A program made the position numbers and the translations under genes. From Amnibacterium endophyticum (lineage in GTDB: Bacteria; Actinomycetota; Actinomycetes; Actinomycetales; Microbacteriaceae): a DNA stretch of 64,000 bases. Of this stretch, positions 43,469 through 51,903 are shown piece by piece (within the stretch, counting starts at the first letter, position 1; each line of letters opens with the position of its first letter). The stretch lies in the NCBI RefSeq assembly GCF_042680685.1, contig NZ_JBHUEA010000010.1, positions 38,451 through 102,450 of the forward strand, read 5' to 3'. The notes beneath the pieces are model-generated. The model did no database searches, was not told the DNA's origin, and was given only the letters and a program-made list of their open reading frames with translations.

Positions 43469-43505
43469 GGGTGGAGGACGGGATCCGGTGTGTCGTCCTC
43501 CACCC
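43469..43505. repeat. 37-bp hairpin, copy 2 (5' side of the DUF559 gene)
   Basis: gggtggaggacg (43469-43480) and cgtcctccaccc (43494-43505) form a perfect 12-bp stem with a 13-nt loop ggatccggtgtgt. It has the same architecture and loop core as copy 1, in the same orientation, with 1,005 bp between the copies. Related half-motifs (ggggaggaccgg at 43430-43441, gggaggatccg at 43453-43463, gtcctccgcccgaggac at 43514-43530) crowd the same 130 bp. Confidence 0.8.
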
Positions 43506-43533
43506 CGTCGTGGGTCCTCCGCCCGAGGACTCC

Positions 43534-43789
43534 TCGACCGCCGGGCGCGGCGCCTGCTACACTGCTGCGGTTCCGGGCCTCGGCCCGGTGTGCAAGTGGA
43601 GCGATCCCACCTCCCGCCCGACCTCTGACAGGGCGGCGAGGTCCAGGCACCTCCCTCCGGGCGACCGGGGCGACGGGGTGCGAGAGGCGTGCAGAACGGG
43701 TCCGTCCCGGCCGCGCTTCGGAATCCTTCTGCGCGCTCGCCGGTTGTGGTCCTTCGAAGTACAGAAACCACGACTGTTTGGAGCAGCGC
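43534..43789 (+). promoter_or_regulatory. infC operon promoter and long mRNA leader
   Basis: TCGACC (43534-43539) and TACACT (43558-43563), 18 bp apart, form the likely promoter; a transcript would start near 43570 and have about 220 nt before infC. The leader begins with a strong hairpin (ccgggc-ctcg-gcccgg, 43573-43588), contains no convincing gene, and ends with a smaller potential stem (gtggt near 43746, accac near 43767) just before the ribosome site. Leaders of infC-rpmI-rplT operons are often regulatory; no known leader family is recognised here. Confidence 0.6.
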
Positions 43790-44404
43790 ATCAGCGATCC
43801 CCGTACCAACGACCGCATCCGAGTGCCCGAGGTCCGCCTGGTCGGACCCGCGGGGGAGCAGGTCGGCATCGTCCCCATCGAGAGCGCACTGCGGCTTGCC
43901 CGCGAGGCGGACCTCGACCTGGTCGAGGTCGCCCCGAACTCCCGCCCCCCGGTGGTCAAGATCATGGACTACGGGAAGTTCAAGTACGAGAACGCGCAGA
44001 AGGCCAAGGAGGCGCGTCGCAACCAGGCGAACACGGTCCTCAAGGAGGTCCGCTTCCGCCTGAAGATCGACTCGCACGACTACGAGACCAAGCGCAAGCG
44101 TGCGGAGGGCTTCCTCAAGGACGGCGACAAGGTCAAGGCGATGATCCTGTTCCGCGGCCGCGAGCAGTCGCGTCCCGAGCAGGGCGTGCGCCTCCTGGCC
44201 CGCTTCGCGGAGGACGTCCGCGAGTTCGGCAACGTCGAATCGAACCCCACGATCGACGGTCGCAACATGGTGATGGTCATCGGCCCGGTCAAGAGCAAGG
44301 TCGACGCGAAGGCGGAGCAGAACGCGAAGCGCGCGGCGGCCCGGAACAACAACACCCCCGCACCCACCGGTGCGGGCGACGCCCCGACATCCCAGGAGCA
44401 GTGA
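43790..44404 (+). CDS. infC: translation initiation factor IF-3, AUC start codon
   Basis: 204 residues. IF-3 keeps ribosomal subunits apart and checks start codons. Conserved N-terminal block RTNDRIRVPEVRLVGP, the linker KIMDYGKFKYENAQK, and C-terminal HDYETKRKRAEGFLKDGDKVK and FRGREQSRPEQG are intact; a variable basic tail follows. No ATG, GTG or CTG fits; GGAG at 43780-43783 lies 6 nt before ATC at 43790, which begins the family-conserved part. A TTG at 43778 is in frame but has no ribosome site. Rare AUU/AUC starts are a known autoregulatory device of infC. Confidence 0.93.
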   Translation: MSDPRTNDRIRVPEVRLVGPAGEQVGIVPIESALRLAREADLDLVEVAPNSRPPVVKIMDYGKFKYENAQKAKEARRNQANTVLKEVRFRLKIDSHDYETKRKRAEGFLKDGDKVKAMILFRGREQSRPEQGVRLLARFAEDVREFGNVESNPTIDGRNMVMVIGPVKSKVDAKAEQNAKRAAARNNNTPAPTGAGDAPTSQEQ

Positions 44405-44598
44405 TGCCGAAGCAGAAGACGCACTCCGGTGCCAAGAAGCGGTTCAAGATCACCGGCAGCGGCAAGGTGATGAAGGCCCAGGCCGGCAAGCGCCACAACT
44501 TCGAGCACAAGTCGAGCCGGCTGACGCGCCGCCTGACCGGTGACGCCCAGGTGGCGGCGCCCCAGGCGAAGCACGTCAAGAAGCTGCTCGGCAAGTAA
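44404..44598 (+). CDS. rpmI: 50S ribosomal protein L35 (bL35)
   Basis: 64-residue basic ribosomal protein: MPKQKTHSGAKKRF, KRHNFEHKSSRLTRRL, VKKLLGK, all standard. Its ATG overlaps the infC stop by one base (TGATG), so translation is coupled. Confidence 0.98.
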   Translation: MPKQKTHSGAKKRFKITGSGKVMKAQAGKRHNFEHKSSRLTRRLTGDAQVAAPQAKHVKKLLGK

Positions 44599-44626
44599 GC
44601 CCGACACGGACCTGAAGGAGTAAGCA

Positions 44627-45010
44627 ATGGCCAGGGTCAAGCGCGCCGTCAACGCGCACAAGAAGCGTCGGGTCGTCCTCGAGCGCGCCGAGGGCTACCG
44701 CGGTCAGCGGTCCCGCCTCTACCGCAAGGCGAAGGAGCAGGTCACCCACTCGCTCGTCTACGCCTACCGCGACCGCCGTCAGCGCAAGGGCGACTTCCGC
44801 CGCCTGTGGATCCAGCGGATCAACGCGGCGTCCCGCGCGAACGGCCTCACCTACAACCGGTTCATCCAGGGCCTGACCCTGGCCGGTGTCGAGGTCGACC
44901 GCCGCATCCTCGCGGAGCTCGCGGTGAACGAGCCCGCGACGTTCGCAGGCCTGGTGGCGACGGCGAAGGCCGCGCTGCCCGCCGACACCTCGGCGCCCGC
45001 CACCGCCTGA
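44627..45010 (+). CDS. rplT: 50S ribosomal protein L20 (bL20)
   Basis: 127 residues; 23S rRNA-binding, early assembly protein. N-terminal basic arm MARVKRAVNAHKKRR, then GYRGQRSRLYRKAKEQV and LWIQRINAASRANGLTYNRFI. The ATG follows GAAGGAG at 6 nt. Last gene of the infC operon; a 15-bp terminator hairpin follows. Confidence 0.98.
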   Translation: MARVKRAVNAHKKRRVVLERAEGYRGQRSRLYRKAKEQVTHSLVYAYRDRRQRKGDFRRLWIQRINAASRANGLTYNRFIQGLTLAGVEVDRRILAELAVNEPATFAGLVATAKAALPADTSAPATA

Positions 45011-45026
45011 CGCACGTCCGCGTCGC

Positions 45027-45058
45027 GAACGAGCCCGGTCCACGGACCGGGCTCGTTC
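45027..45058 (+). terminator. terminator of the infC-rpmI-rplT operon
   Basis: gaacgagcccggtcc (45027-45041) and ggaccgggctcgttc (45044-45058) form a perfect 15-bp stem 17 nt after the rplT stop. It ends only 21 nt before the next start codon. Confidence 0.82.
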
Positions 45059-45078
45059 CATGTCTCCAGGAGGTCCCC

Positions 45079-45867
45079 GTGATCGAGTCGACGAAGAACC
45101 CGACCGTGAAGCGCGTCGCGCGTCTGAAGCAGCGCCCGGAGCGCGAGGCGACCGGGCTCGCGCTGCTCGAGGGCCCGCAGGTGGTGCGCGAGGCCGTGGC
45201 GCACGCCGCGGACACGATCGAGGAGCTGTACTTCACGTCCGAGGGCTTCGAGCGCCACCCGGGCATCGCGGAGGCGGCGAGCGCCGCGGGCATCGACGTC
45301 GAGTTCGCCTCGGACGCCGCGCTCGCCGCGATGGCGGACACCCGCACCCCGCAGGGGGTGCTGGCCGTCGGTCGGCAGACGCCGGTGCGGCTCCGCGACG
45401 CCTTCGAGCCGGGCACCCGGCTCGTCGTCGTGCTCGACGAGGTGCGCGACCCGGGCAACGCGGGCGCGATCATCCGGGCCGCGGACGCCGCGGGCGCGGA
45501 CGCCGTGATCCTCACCGGCTCGTCCGTCGACCCGTACAACCCGAAGGTGGTGCGCGCGACGACCGGTTCGATCTTCCACCTGCGGGTGTCGACGGGCGCC
45601 GACCTGCAGTCGGCCGCGGAGGCGGTGCGGCAGGCGGGCCTCGTGCTCACGGCCGCGGACATGCACGGCGAGCCGCTGCCGAGCGCGGACCTCGCCGGCC
45701 CGACCGCGTGGCTGTTCGGCAACGAGGCGCACGGCCTCTCGGCCGAGGCCCGGACGCTCGCCGACCGCACGCTCGCGGTGCCGATCTACGGCGCCGCCGA
45801 GTCGCTGAACCTCGCCACTGCGGCCTCGGTCTGCCTGTACGCCTCCGCCTTCGCCCAGCGCCGCTGA
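45079..45867 (+). CDS. TrmH/SpoU family RNA methyltransferase
   Basis: 262-residue SPOUT 2'-O-methyltransferase. N-terminal substrate-binding domain (IESTKNPTVKRVARLKQRPER), then the knotted domain with VVVLDEVRDPGNAGAIIRAADAAGADAV, SSVDPYNPKVVRATTGSIFHL, LFGNEAHGLS and VPIYGAAESLNLATAASVCLY, the three SPOUT motifs. Target likely rRNA, not certain. GTG start after AGGAGG. The position after rplT and before pheS is common in actinobacteria; here a three-gene insert separates it from pheS. Confidence 0.93.
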   Translation: MIESTKNPTVKRVARLKQRPEREATGLALLEGPQVVREAVAHAADTIEELYFTSEGFERHPGIAEAASAAGIDVEFASDAALAAMADTRTPQGVLAVGRQTPVRLRDAFEPGTRLVVVLDEVRDPGNAGAIIRAADAAGADAVILTGSSVDPYNPKVVRATTGSIFHLRVSTGADLQSAAEAVRQAGLVLTAADMHGEPLPSADLAGPTAWLFGNEAHGLSAEARTLADRTLAVPIYGAAESLNLATAASVCLYASAFAQRR

Positions 45868-45959
45868 GATCCGTCCGCGATCGATGTCGATCGCGCGCCT
45901 CCCCGCTCGACGTGTAGGCAGGAGGGTGCGACCCGCACCCCGGTCTCCAGGAGGACACG

Positions 45960-46379
45960 ATGGCGAAGTACATGCTGATCATGCGCAACAGCGGCTCGGA
46001 GCAGTCGTTCGACGAGATGGACTTCGACGCGGTGATCACCGCGATGGGGAAGTACAACGAGGCGATGATCGAGGCGGGCGTGCTGCTCGCGGGCGACGGC
46101 CTCTCCGACGCCGCGCAGGGCTCGGTGGTCGAGTTCACCGGCGAGGCGCCGATCGTCACGGACGGCCCGTACGGCGAGGCGCACGAGCTGTTCAACGGGT
46201 TCTGGACCATCCAGGCGGGCAGTCTCCAGGAGGCCGTCGAGTGGGCGAAGCGGGCGCCGCTGACGCGCGGCAACAAGATCGAGGTGCGCCGCGTCACCGA
46301 CGAGAGCGACTTCGCGGGGCACGAGGACAACGAGTACCTGCAGAAGGAGCGGCAGTGGCGCGCGGACGGCATCGGCTGA
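45960..46379 (+). CDS. YCII-related (DGPF-domain) protein
   Basis: 139 residues of the DGPF/YCII family: MAKYMLIMRNSGSEQSFDEM and the name-giving TDGPYGEAHELFNGFWTIQA. Proteins of this type are the constant genomic partners of ECF42 sigma factors, one of which follows 4 bp downstream. The molecular role is unknown. ATG start behind CCAGGAGGA. Confidence 0.92.
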   Translation: MAKYMLIMRNSGSEQSFDEMDFDAVITAMGKYNEAMIEAGVLLAGDGLSDAAQGSVVEFTGEAPIVTDGPYGEAHELFNGFWTIQAGSLQEAVEWAKRAPLTRGNKIEVRRVTDESDFAGHEDNEYLQKERQWRADGIG

Positions 46380-46383
46380 GCGC

Positions 46384-47643
46384 GTGACCGACGTCGCCCG
46401 CGAGGTCGAGGCCGTCTGGCGCATCGAGGGCGCCCGCATCGTGGGCGCCCTCGCGCGCACCACGGGCGACCTCGGCCTCGCGGAGGACGTCGCGCAGGAG
46501 GCGGTCGCCGAGGCGCTCGAGCGGTGGCCGTCGACCGGCTCGCCCGCCAACCCGGGCGCCTGGCTCACCGCCGTGGCGAAGCGGCGCGCGATCGACGGCT
46601 GGCGGCGGCGCGAGCGGCTGGACGCGCGCCACCGGGCGATCGCGCGGGACCTCGAGGAGGTCGCCGACGACGAGTGGTCCCCGATCCCCGACGACCTGCT
46701 CCGGCTCCTGTTCACCGCCTGCCACCCGGTGCTGTCGCGGGAGTCGCGGGTCGCGCTGACGCTGCGCGTGGTCGGCGGCCTGTCCGCCGAGGCGGTGGCC
46801 CGGATGCTGCTCGTGCCGGTCCCGACCGTGCAGGCCCGCACCACCCGGGCGAAGAAGGCCCTGGCCGGCCTGCCCTTCGAGCCGCCGGACCAGGCGGAGT
46901 GGCCCGCGCGCCTCGACAGCGTGCTCGTCGTCGTGTCCCTGATGTTCACGGAGGGCTACGCGGCGACGAGCGGTGACAAGTGGATGCGGCCGGAGCTCGC
47001 CGGCGAGGCCCTGCGGCTCGGCCGCGTGCTGGCCTCGCTCGCGCCGGGCGAGCCCGAGGTGCACGGGCTCCTCGCGCTCATGGAGCTGCAGGCGTCCCGG
47101 TTCCCGGCTCGCCGCGCCTCCGACGGCTCGCCGGTGCTGCTGGAGGACCAGGACCGGACGCGGTGGGACCGCGCCCAGATCGAGCGCGGGCGCGCGGCGC
47201 TCGCCCGTGCGGCACCCCTGGGTCCGTACGCGCTGCAGGCGGCGATCGCCGAGCAGCACGCGATCGCCCCCTCGGCGGCGCGCACCGACTGGCGCGCGAT
47301 CGTGCGGCTCTACGACCGGCTGCTCGCGATCGCGCCGAACGCGGTCGTCCGCCTGAACCGCGCCGTCGCGGTCGGAATGGCGGACGGTCCCGAGGCCGGC
47401 CTGCGCCTCGTGGAGGAGCTCGCCGCCGAGGGCGCGCTGCGCGGCGGCCACCTCGTCCCGGCGGTCCGGGCGGAGCTGCTCAGCAGGGCTGGCCGCTCGA
47501 GCGAGGCGGGCGCCGCGTTCGCGGAGGCCGCGGAGCGCGCCGCGAACGAGCGGGTTCGCGCCGCGCTGCTGGCGCGGGCCGCGGCGGGCGCTGTCAGCGC
47601 GAGAGCTCCCGCACCGCGGCGGTCATCATCCGCTGCATGTTGA
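46384..47643 (+). CDS. ECF42-type RNA polymerase sigma factor with TPR-like C-terminal domain
   Basis: 419 residues. Sigma region 2 (GDLGLAEDVAQEAVAEALERWP, then GAWLTAVAKRRAIDGWRRRERL) and region 4 (LSAEAVARMLLVPVPTVQARTTRAKKAL) are followed by the long DUF6596/TPR-like extension (about residues 180-400; TEGYAATSG, HGLLALMELQASR) that replaces an anti-sigma factor in this group. Cotranscribed with its DGPF partner. The last 20 residues run 50 bp into the convergent SRPBCC gene. Confidence 0.92.
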   Translation: MTDVAREVEAVWRIEGARIVGALARTTGDLGLAEDVAQEAVAEALERWPSTGSPANPGAWLTAVAKRRAIDGWRRRERLDARHRAIARDLEEVADDEWSPIPDDLLRLLFTACHPVLSRESRVALTLRVVGGLSAEAVARMLLVPVPTVQARTTRAKKALAGLPFEPPDQAEWPARLDSVLVVVSLMFTEGYAATSGDKWMRPELAGEALRLGRVLASLAPGEPEVHGLLALMELQASRFPARRASDGSPVLLEDQDRTRWDRAQIERGRAALARAAPLGPYALQAAIAEQHAIAPSAARTDWRAIVRLYDRLLAIAPNAVVRLNRAVAVGMADGPEAGLRLVEELAAEGALRGGHLVPAVRAELLSRAGRSSEAGAAFAEAAERAANERVRAALLARAAAGAVSARAPAPRRSSSAAC

Positions 47644-48082
47644 TGCGCCAGAGCGGTGCGACGACCAGGCGCACGAGCAGGCCGCGACCGAACCGGGGTG
47701 CGAACTCCCACGTCCAGCGCGCGATCGTGCCGGTGCCGTCCGGCTCGAAGCCCCAGTCGCCCCGCACCCCGCGCACCAGCCGGTCGAAGACGTCGCTGAA
47801 GCCCGTCAGCTCGTAGGCGAAGCAGCGCCCGGCCTCGAACTCGACGAGCGTCTCGGTGACCGCGCCGCCGTCGCCGAGCCGGAGCGTCCGCGACTTGCCG
47901 ACGGCGTCCCAGGCCCCGTCCTGCCCATCGACGCGCTCGACGGCGGGGAACGGACCCCACCGGTCGAACATGCGGGGCAGCGGATGGTCGGCCACGAGCG
48001 GCAGCAGGCGCTCGGGCGGCAGCGGGCTGCGCGCGAGGGCGGTGGCCGACGGCCCGGTCCGAGGTCGTTCGATCAGCGGCAC
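47594..48082 (-). CDS. SRPBCC family protein
   Basis: 162 residues with the polyketide-cyclase/START-like pattern: an N-terminal helix and strand, GDGGAVTETLVEFEAGRCFAYELTGFSD, then GTIARWTWEFAPRFGRG and a long C-terminal helix (PLWRINMQRMMTAAVREL). Ligand unknown. GTG start with GAGGAG at 5 nt. Divergent from pheS by 108 bp and overlapping the ECF42 gene at the 3' end. Confidence 0.82.
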   Translation of the reverse strand: MPLIERPRTGPSATALARSPLPPERLLPLVADHPLPRMFDRWGPFPAVERVDGQDGAWDAVGKSRTLRLGDGGAVTETLVEFEAGRCFAYELTGFSDVFDRLVRGVRGDWGFEPDGTGTIARWTWEFAPRFGRGLLVRLVVAPLWRINMQRMMTAAVRELSR

Positions 48083-48190
48083 GGGGTGCTCCTCACAGGG
48101 GTGCTTCCCGCGCACAGTAGCGCCGAGCGGCTGCACGCGGCGTTCCGCGGGTTCCGCCCTCGTGGCGGCACCTCCATAGACTCGACCGCC

Positions 48191-49228
48191 GTGTCGATGC
48201 ACCTGACCGAGGGGGCGGTGGACGAGGCCGTCGCCGACGCGCTCGCCGCCGTGGCCGCCGCCGGGACCACCGCCGACCTGAAGGCGGCCCGGATCGCCCA
48301 CACGGGCGAGGGGAGCGCGCTCGCGCGCCTGAACGCCGCGCTGAAGGGGCTGCCGAACGAGGAGAAGCCCGCGGCCGGCCGGCTCGTCGGGCAGGCGCGC
48401 GCCAGGGTGAACGCCGCCGTCGCGGACCGCGAGGGCGTCCTCGCGGTCGCGGAGCGGGAGGCGCTGCTCGAGGCGGAGCGCGTCGACGTCACGGCCGCGC
48501 CCGTGCGCGACGCGGTCGGCGCCCGCCACCCGCTGACGATCGTCCGCGAGCGAGTCGAGGACGTCTTCGTCGGGATGGGCTGGGAGATCGCCGACGGCCC
48601 CGAGCTCGAGCACGAGTGGTTCAACTTCGACGCGCTGAACATCGACCCGGACCACCCCGCGCGCAGTCCGCAGGACACCCTCTTCGTCGAGCCGCTGGGC
48701 GCGCACCTGGTGATGCGGACGCAGACCTCGCCCGTGCAGGTGCGGACGCTCATCGAGCGCGGCGCCCCCGTCTACGTGCTCGCGCCGGGCCGCGTGTACC
48801 GGACGGACGAGGTCGACGCGACGCACCTGCCCGTCTTCACGCAGTTCGAGGGCCTCGCGATCGACCGCGGGCTGACGATGGCGCACCTTCGCGGCACCCT
48901 CGAGCACCTGGCGCGGATCATGTTCGGCGACGCCGCGCGGATCCGGCTGCGCCCGAACTTCTTCCCCTTCACCGAGCCGTCGGCGGAGATGGACGTCTGG
49001 CAGCCGAACGCGAAGGGCGGCGCCCGATGGGTGGAGTGGGGCGGCTGCGGCATGGTGCATCCGAACGTGCTCCGCGCGGCGGGCGTGGACCCCGCCGAGT
49101 ACCAGGGCTTCGCGTTCGGCCTCGGCATCGAGCGGACGCTCCAGTTCGCCGAGGGCCTGACCGACATGCGCGACATGATCGAGGGCGACGTCCGCTTCGC
49201 CCGCCAGTGGGGCGTGGTCTCCCGATGA
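48191..49228 (+). CDS. pheS: phenylalanine--tRNA ligase alpha subunit
   Basis: 345 residues; catalytic subunit of the PheS2-PheT2 synthetase. N-terminal coiled coil binds tRNA; class II motifs include HPLTIVRERVEDVFVGMGWE, the motif 2 region GRVYRTDEVDATH, and motif 3 GFAFGLGIERTLQF. Start GTG at 48191 follows TAGACT (48177-48182) by 8 nt, with an in-frame ATG two codons on. No T-box is seen, as expected for actinobacteria. pheT follows 37 bp downstream. Confidence 0.96.
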   Translation: MSMHLTEGAVDEAVADALAAVAAAGTTADLKAARIAHTGEGSALARLNAALKGLPNEEKPAAGRLVGQARARVNAAVADREGVLAVAEREALLEAERVDVTAAPVRDAVGARHPLTIVRERVEDVFVGMGWEIADGPELEHEWFNFDALNIDPDHPARSPQDTLFVEPLGAHLVMRTQTSPVQVRTLIERGAPVYVLAPGRVYRTDEVDATHLPVFTQFEGLAIDRGLTMAHLRGTLEHLARIMFGDAARIRLRPNFFPFTEPSAEMDVWQPNAKGGARWVEWGGCGMVHPNVLRAAGVDPAEYQGFAFGLGIERTLQFAEGLTDMRDMIEGDVRFARQWGVVSR

Positions 49229-49265
49229 GCCCCGCCGTCCGCACGGATCCGCGAGAGGTGACGTC

Positions 49266-51809
49266 ATGAGGGTCCCGCTGTCCTGGCTCGCGGAGTGGGC
49301 CGACCTGCCCGCCGGCACGACGCCGCAGACGCTGCACGAGGCCCTCGTGCGCGTCGGCTTCGAGGAGGAGACCGTCCACGGCGGCGACCTGACCGGCCCG
49401 GTCGTCGTCGGCGAGGTGCTCGACTTCACGGCCGAGCCGCAGAAAAACGGCAAGACGATCCGCTGGTGCCGCGTCCGCGTCGCTCCCGAGGGCGAGCACG
49501 CCGCGGACGGCGGTGAGGACGTGCACGGCATCGTGTGCGGCGCCGGCAACTTCTTCCCCGGCGACAAGGTCGTCGTCACCCTGCCGGGCGCAGTGCTGCC
49601 CGGGCTGTTCCCCATCGCGGCGCGGAAGACCTACGGGCACGTCTCCGACGGCATGATCGCCTCGGCGCGCGAGCTCGGCCTGCCCGACGAGACGGCGCCC
49701 GCGTCGGCGGGCGGCATCCTGCGGCTGACGGAGCTGGGCCTCGACCCGGAGGTCGGCACCGACGCGATCGCGCTGCTCGGTCTCGACGACACCGCCGTCG
49801 AGATCAACGTCACCCCGGACCGGGGCTACGCCCTGTCGATCCGCGGGATCGCGCGCGAGTACGGCGCCTCGACCGGCGCCGCCTTCCGCGACCCCGCCGC
49901 CGCCGTGACGCCGCCGGACGCGACCGAGGGCCCCGTGCCCGTCGTCGTGGACGACGCCGCACCGATCCGCGGGCGCGTCGGCGCCTCGGTCTTCGTCACC
50001 CGCGTCGTCCGCGGCATCGACCCGGCCGCGACGACCCCCGACTGGATGGCGGCCCGGCTGCGGCTCGCCGGGATCCGCTCGATCTCGCTGCCGGTCGACA
50101 TCACCAACTACGTGATGGTGGAGCTCGGGCAGCCGATCCACGGCTACGACCTGGCCCGGCTCTCCGGTCCTTCGTCCGGCTCGGGCGGGCCCGCCCTCGG
50201 CGTCCGGCGCGCGCGGCCGGGGGAGGCGCTGACGACGCTCGACGGCGTCGCCCGCACCCTCGACGCCGAGGACCTCGTCATCACCGACGGCTCCGGCGCG
50301 ATCGGTCTCGCCGGGGTGATGGGCGGCGCGACCACCGAGCTGTCCTCCACCACGACGGACGTCGTGGTGGAGGCCGCGAACTTCGACCCGGTCTCGATCG
50401 GGCGCACCGCCCGGCGGCACCGCCTGCCGTCCGAGGCGAGCCGCCGGTTCGAGCGCGGTGTCGATCCCGCGATCGCCCGCGCCGCCGCGCAGCGGGTCGT
50501 CGACCTGCTCGTGGAGCACGCCGGCGGCACCGCCGACCCCGGCCAGACCTGGCTCGAGACGGCTCCCGCACCGCGCGCGGTCCTGCTCGCCCCCGGCGCC
50601 GTGCTGCGCCGCACCGGCGTCGTCGCCACCGACGCCGAGGTGCGCGACGCGCTCGCGGCGCTCGGCTGCGGCGTCGAGGACGGGGAGGAGGGCCTGCTCG
50701 TCGTCCCGCCGACCTGGCGCCCCGACCTCGCCGAGGACGTCGACGTGATCGAGGAGGTCGTCCGGGTCGTCGGCTACGACCGCATCCCGTCCGAGCTGCC
50801 GACCGCCCCGCCCGGGCGCGGCCTGACCCGGACGCAGCGCCTCCGCCGCTCCGTGGGGCAGGTGCTCGCCGCCGGCGGCGCCGTCGAGATCCAGACGTAC
50901 CCGCTCGTCTCCGAGGCGGACCAGGAGCGGTTCGCGCCGGGGGAGGCGATGCGCGTCGCGAACCCCCTCGACGCGACCGCGCCGCTGCTGCGGCGCACGC
51001 TGCTGCCCGGGCTGCTCGACGCGCTGCGGCGCAACCGCGCCCGCGGGCTGACCGACCTCGCCCTCTACGAGACGGGCGCCGTCTTCCTGCCCGTCGCGGG
51101 GGGCCGCTACGGCACGGCCGAGCTGCCGCCGATCGGGGCGCGGCCCGCCCCCGCGATGCTCGCCCGGCTGTCGGAGGACCTGCCGCCGCAGCCGCAGCAC
51201 GTCGCGGTCGTCCTCGCGGGCGACCGGGCGCCGCGGCAGCCGGGCCTGCCCGCGCAGCCGGTGGACTGGCGCGACGCGATCGACGCGGCGCGCCGGGTCA
51301 CCGCGGCCGTCGGCGCCGAGGTCCGGCTGGAGCAGGCGACCGCGCCCGGCTTCCACCCGACGCGCACCGCGGCGGTGCTGGTCGGCGACGTCCGCATCGG
51401 CGTCGCCGGCGAGCTGCACCCCGACGCGACCGAGGACGTGCCCGGCCGGGTGGCGGCCGTCGCGATCGGCGTCGTCGCGCTGATCGCCGCGGCGCCGCGC
51501 ACGGTGGAGTTCCACCCGATCTCCGCGATGCCCGCCGCGACGCAGGACCTGTCGCTCGTCGTCGACGAGGCGGTGCCGGCGGAGGCCGTGCGGGCCGCGG
51601 TCGTCGAGGGCGCGGGCGAGCTGCTCGAGGCAGCGCTGCTGACGGACGACTACCGCGGTGCCGGCCTGCCGGAGCGGACCAAGTCGCTCACCTTCGCGCT
51701 GCGCTTCCGGGCGACGGACCGCACGCTGAAGGCGAAGGAGGCGACCGCGGCGAAGGAGGCCGGGGTGGCGCTCGCGGCGGAGCGCACCGGAGCGCGCCTG
51801 CGGGAGTAG
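49266..51809 (+). CDS. pheT: phenylalanine--tRNA ligase beta subunit
   Basis: 847 residues. Domain order is normal: N-terminal B1, the tRNA-binding OB-fold domain, B3/B4 editing domain, B5 domains, catalytic-like core, C-terminal anticodon-binding FDX-ACB domain (HPISAMPAATQDLSLVVDE). MRVPLSWLAEWADLP is a typical start; the ATG is preceded by GAGAGGTGACGTC. No disruption. Confidence 0.96.
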   Translation: MRVPLSWLAEWADLPAGTTPQTLHEALVRVGFEEETVHGGDLTGPVVVGEVLDFTAEPQKNGKTIRWCRVRVAPEGEHAADGGEDVHGIVCGAGNFFPGDKVVVTLPGAVLPGLFPIAARKTYGHVSDGMIASARELGLPDETAPASAGGILRLTELGLDPEVGTDAIALLGLDDTAVEINVTPDRGYALSIRGIAREYGASTGAAFRDPAAAVTPPDATEGPVPVVVDDAAPIRGRVGASVFVTRVVRGIDPAATTPDWMAARLRLAGIRSISLPVDITNYVMVELGQPIHGYDLARLSGPSSGSGGPALGVRRARPGEALTTLDGVARTLDAEDLVITDGSGAIGLAGVMGGATTELSSTTTDVVVEAANFDPVSIGRTARRHRLPSEASRRFERGVDPAIARAAAQRVVDLLVEHAGGTADPGQTWLETAPAPRAVLLAPGAVLRRTGVVATDAEVRDALAALGCGVEDGEEGLLVVPPTWRPDLAEDVDVIEEVVRVVGYDRIPSELPTAPPGRGLTRTQRLRRSVGQVLAAGGAVEIQTYPLVSEADQERFAPGEAMRVANPLDATAPLLRRTLLPGLLDALRRNRARGLTDLALYETGAVFLPVAGGRYGTAELPPIGARPAPAMLARLSEDLPPQPQHVAVVLAGDRAPRQPGLPAQPVDWRDAIDAARRVTAAVGAEVRLEQATAPGFHPTRTAAVLVGDVRIGVAGELHPDATEDVPGRVAAVAIGVVALIAAAPRTVEFHPISAMPAATQDLSLVVDEAVPAEAVRAAVVEGAGELLEAALLTDDYRGAGLPERTKSLTFALRFRATDRTLKAKEATAAKEAGVALAAERTGARLRE

Positions 51810-51828
51810 GCGGCGTAGGCTCGCGCTC

Positions 51829-51903
51829 GTGAACGGGATCGCGCAGGCGCCGGTGGCGCGGCAGGGGGTCGTCGGCGGCACGTCCGCCGGCACGGCGGCC
51901 TGA
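51829..51903 (+). CDS. 24-codon leader peptide upstream of the FBP-domain gene
   Basis: A GTG-initiated frame encodes a 24-residue peptide that begins MNGIAQAPVARQG and ends TSAGTAA. TAGGCT (51816-51821) is 7 nt before the GTG, the same leaderless spacing used by real genes in this window. The last third of the frame forms arms of a set of alternative hairpins (51868-51915). Position, promoter and structure suggest a regulatory leader peptide for the FBP gene that starts 69 bp later. Too short for homology; unproven. Confidence 0.45.
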   Translation: MNGIAQAPVARQGVVGGTSAGTAA

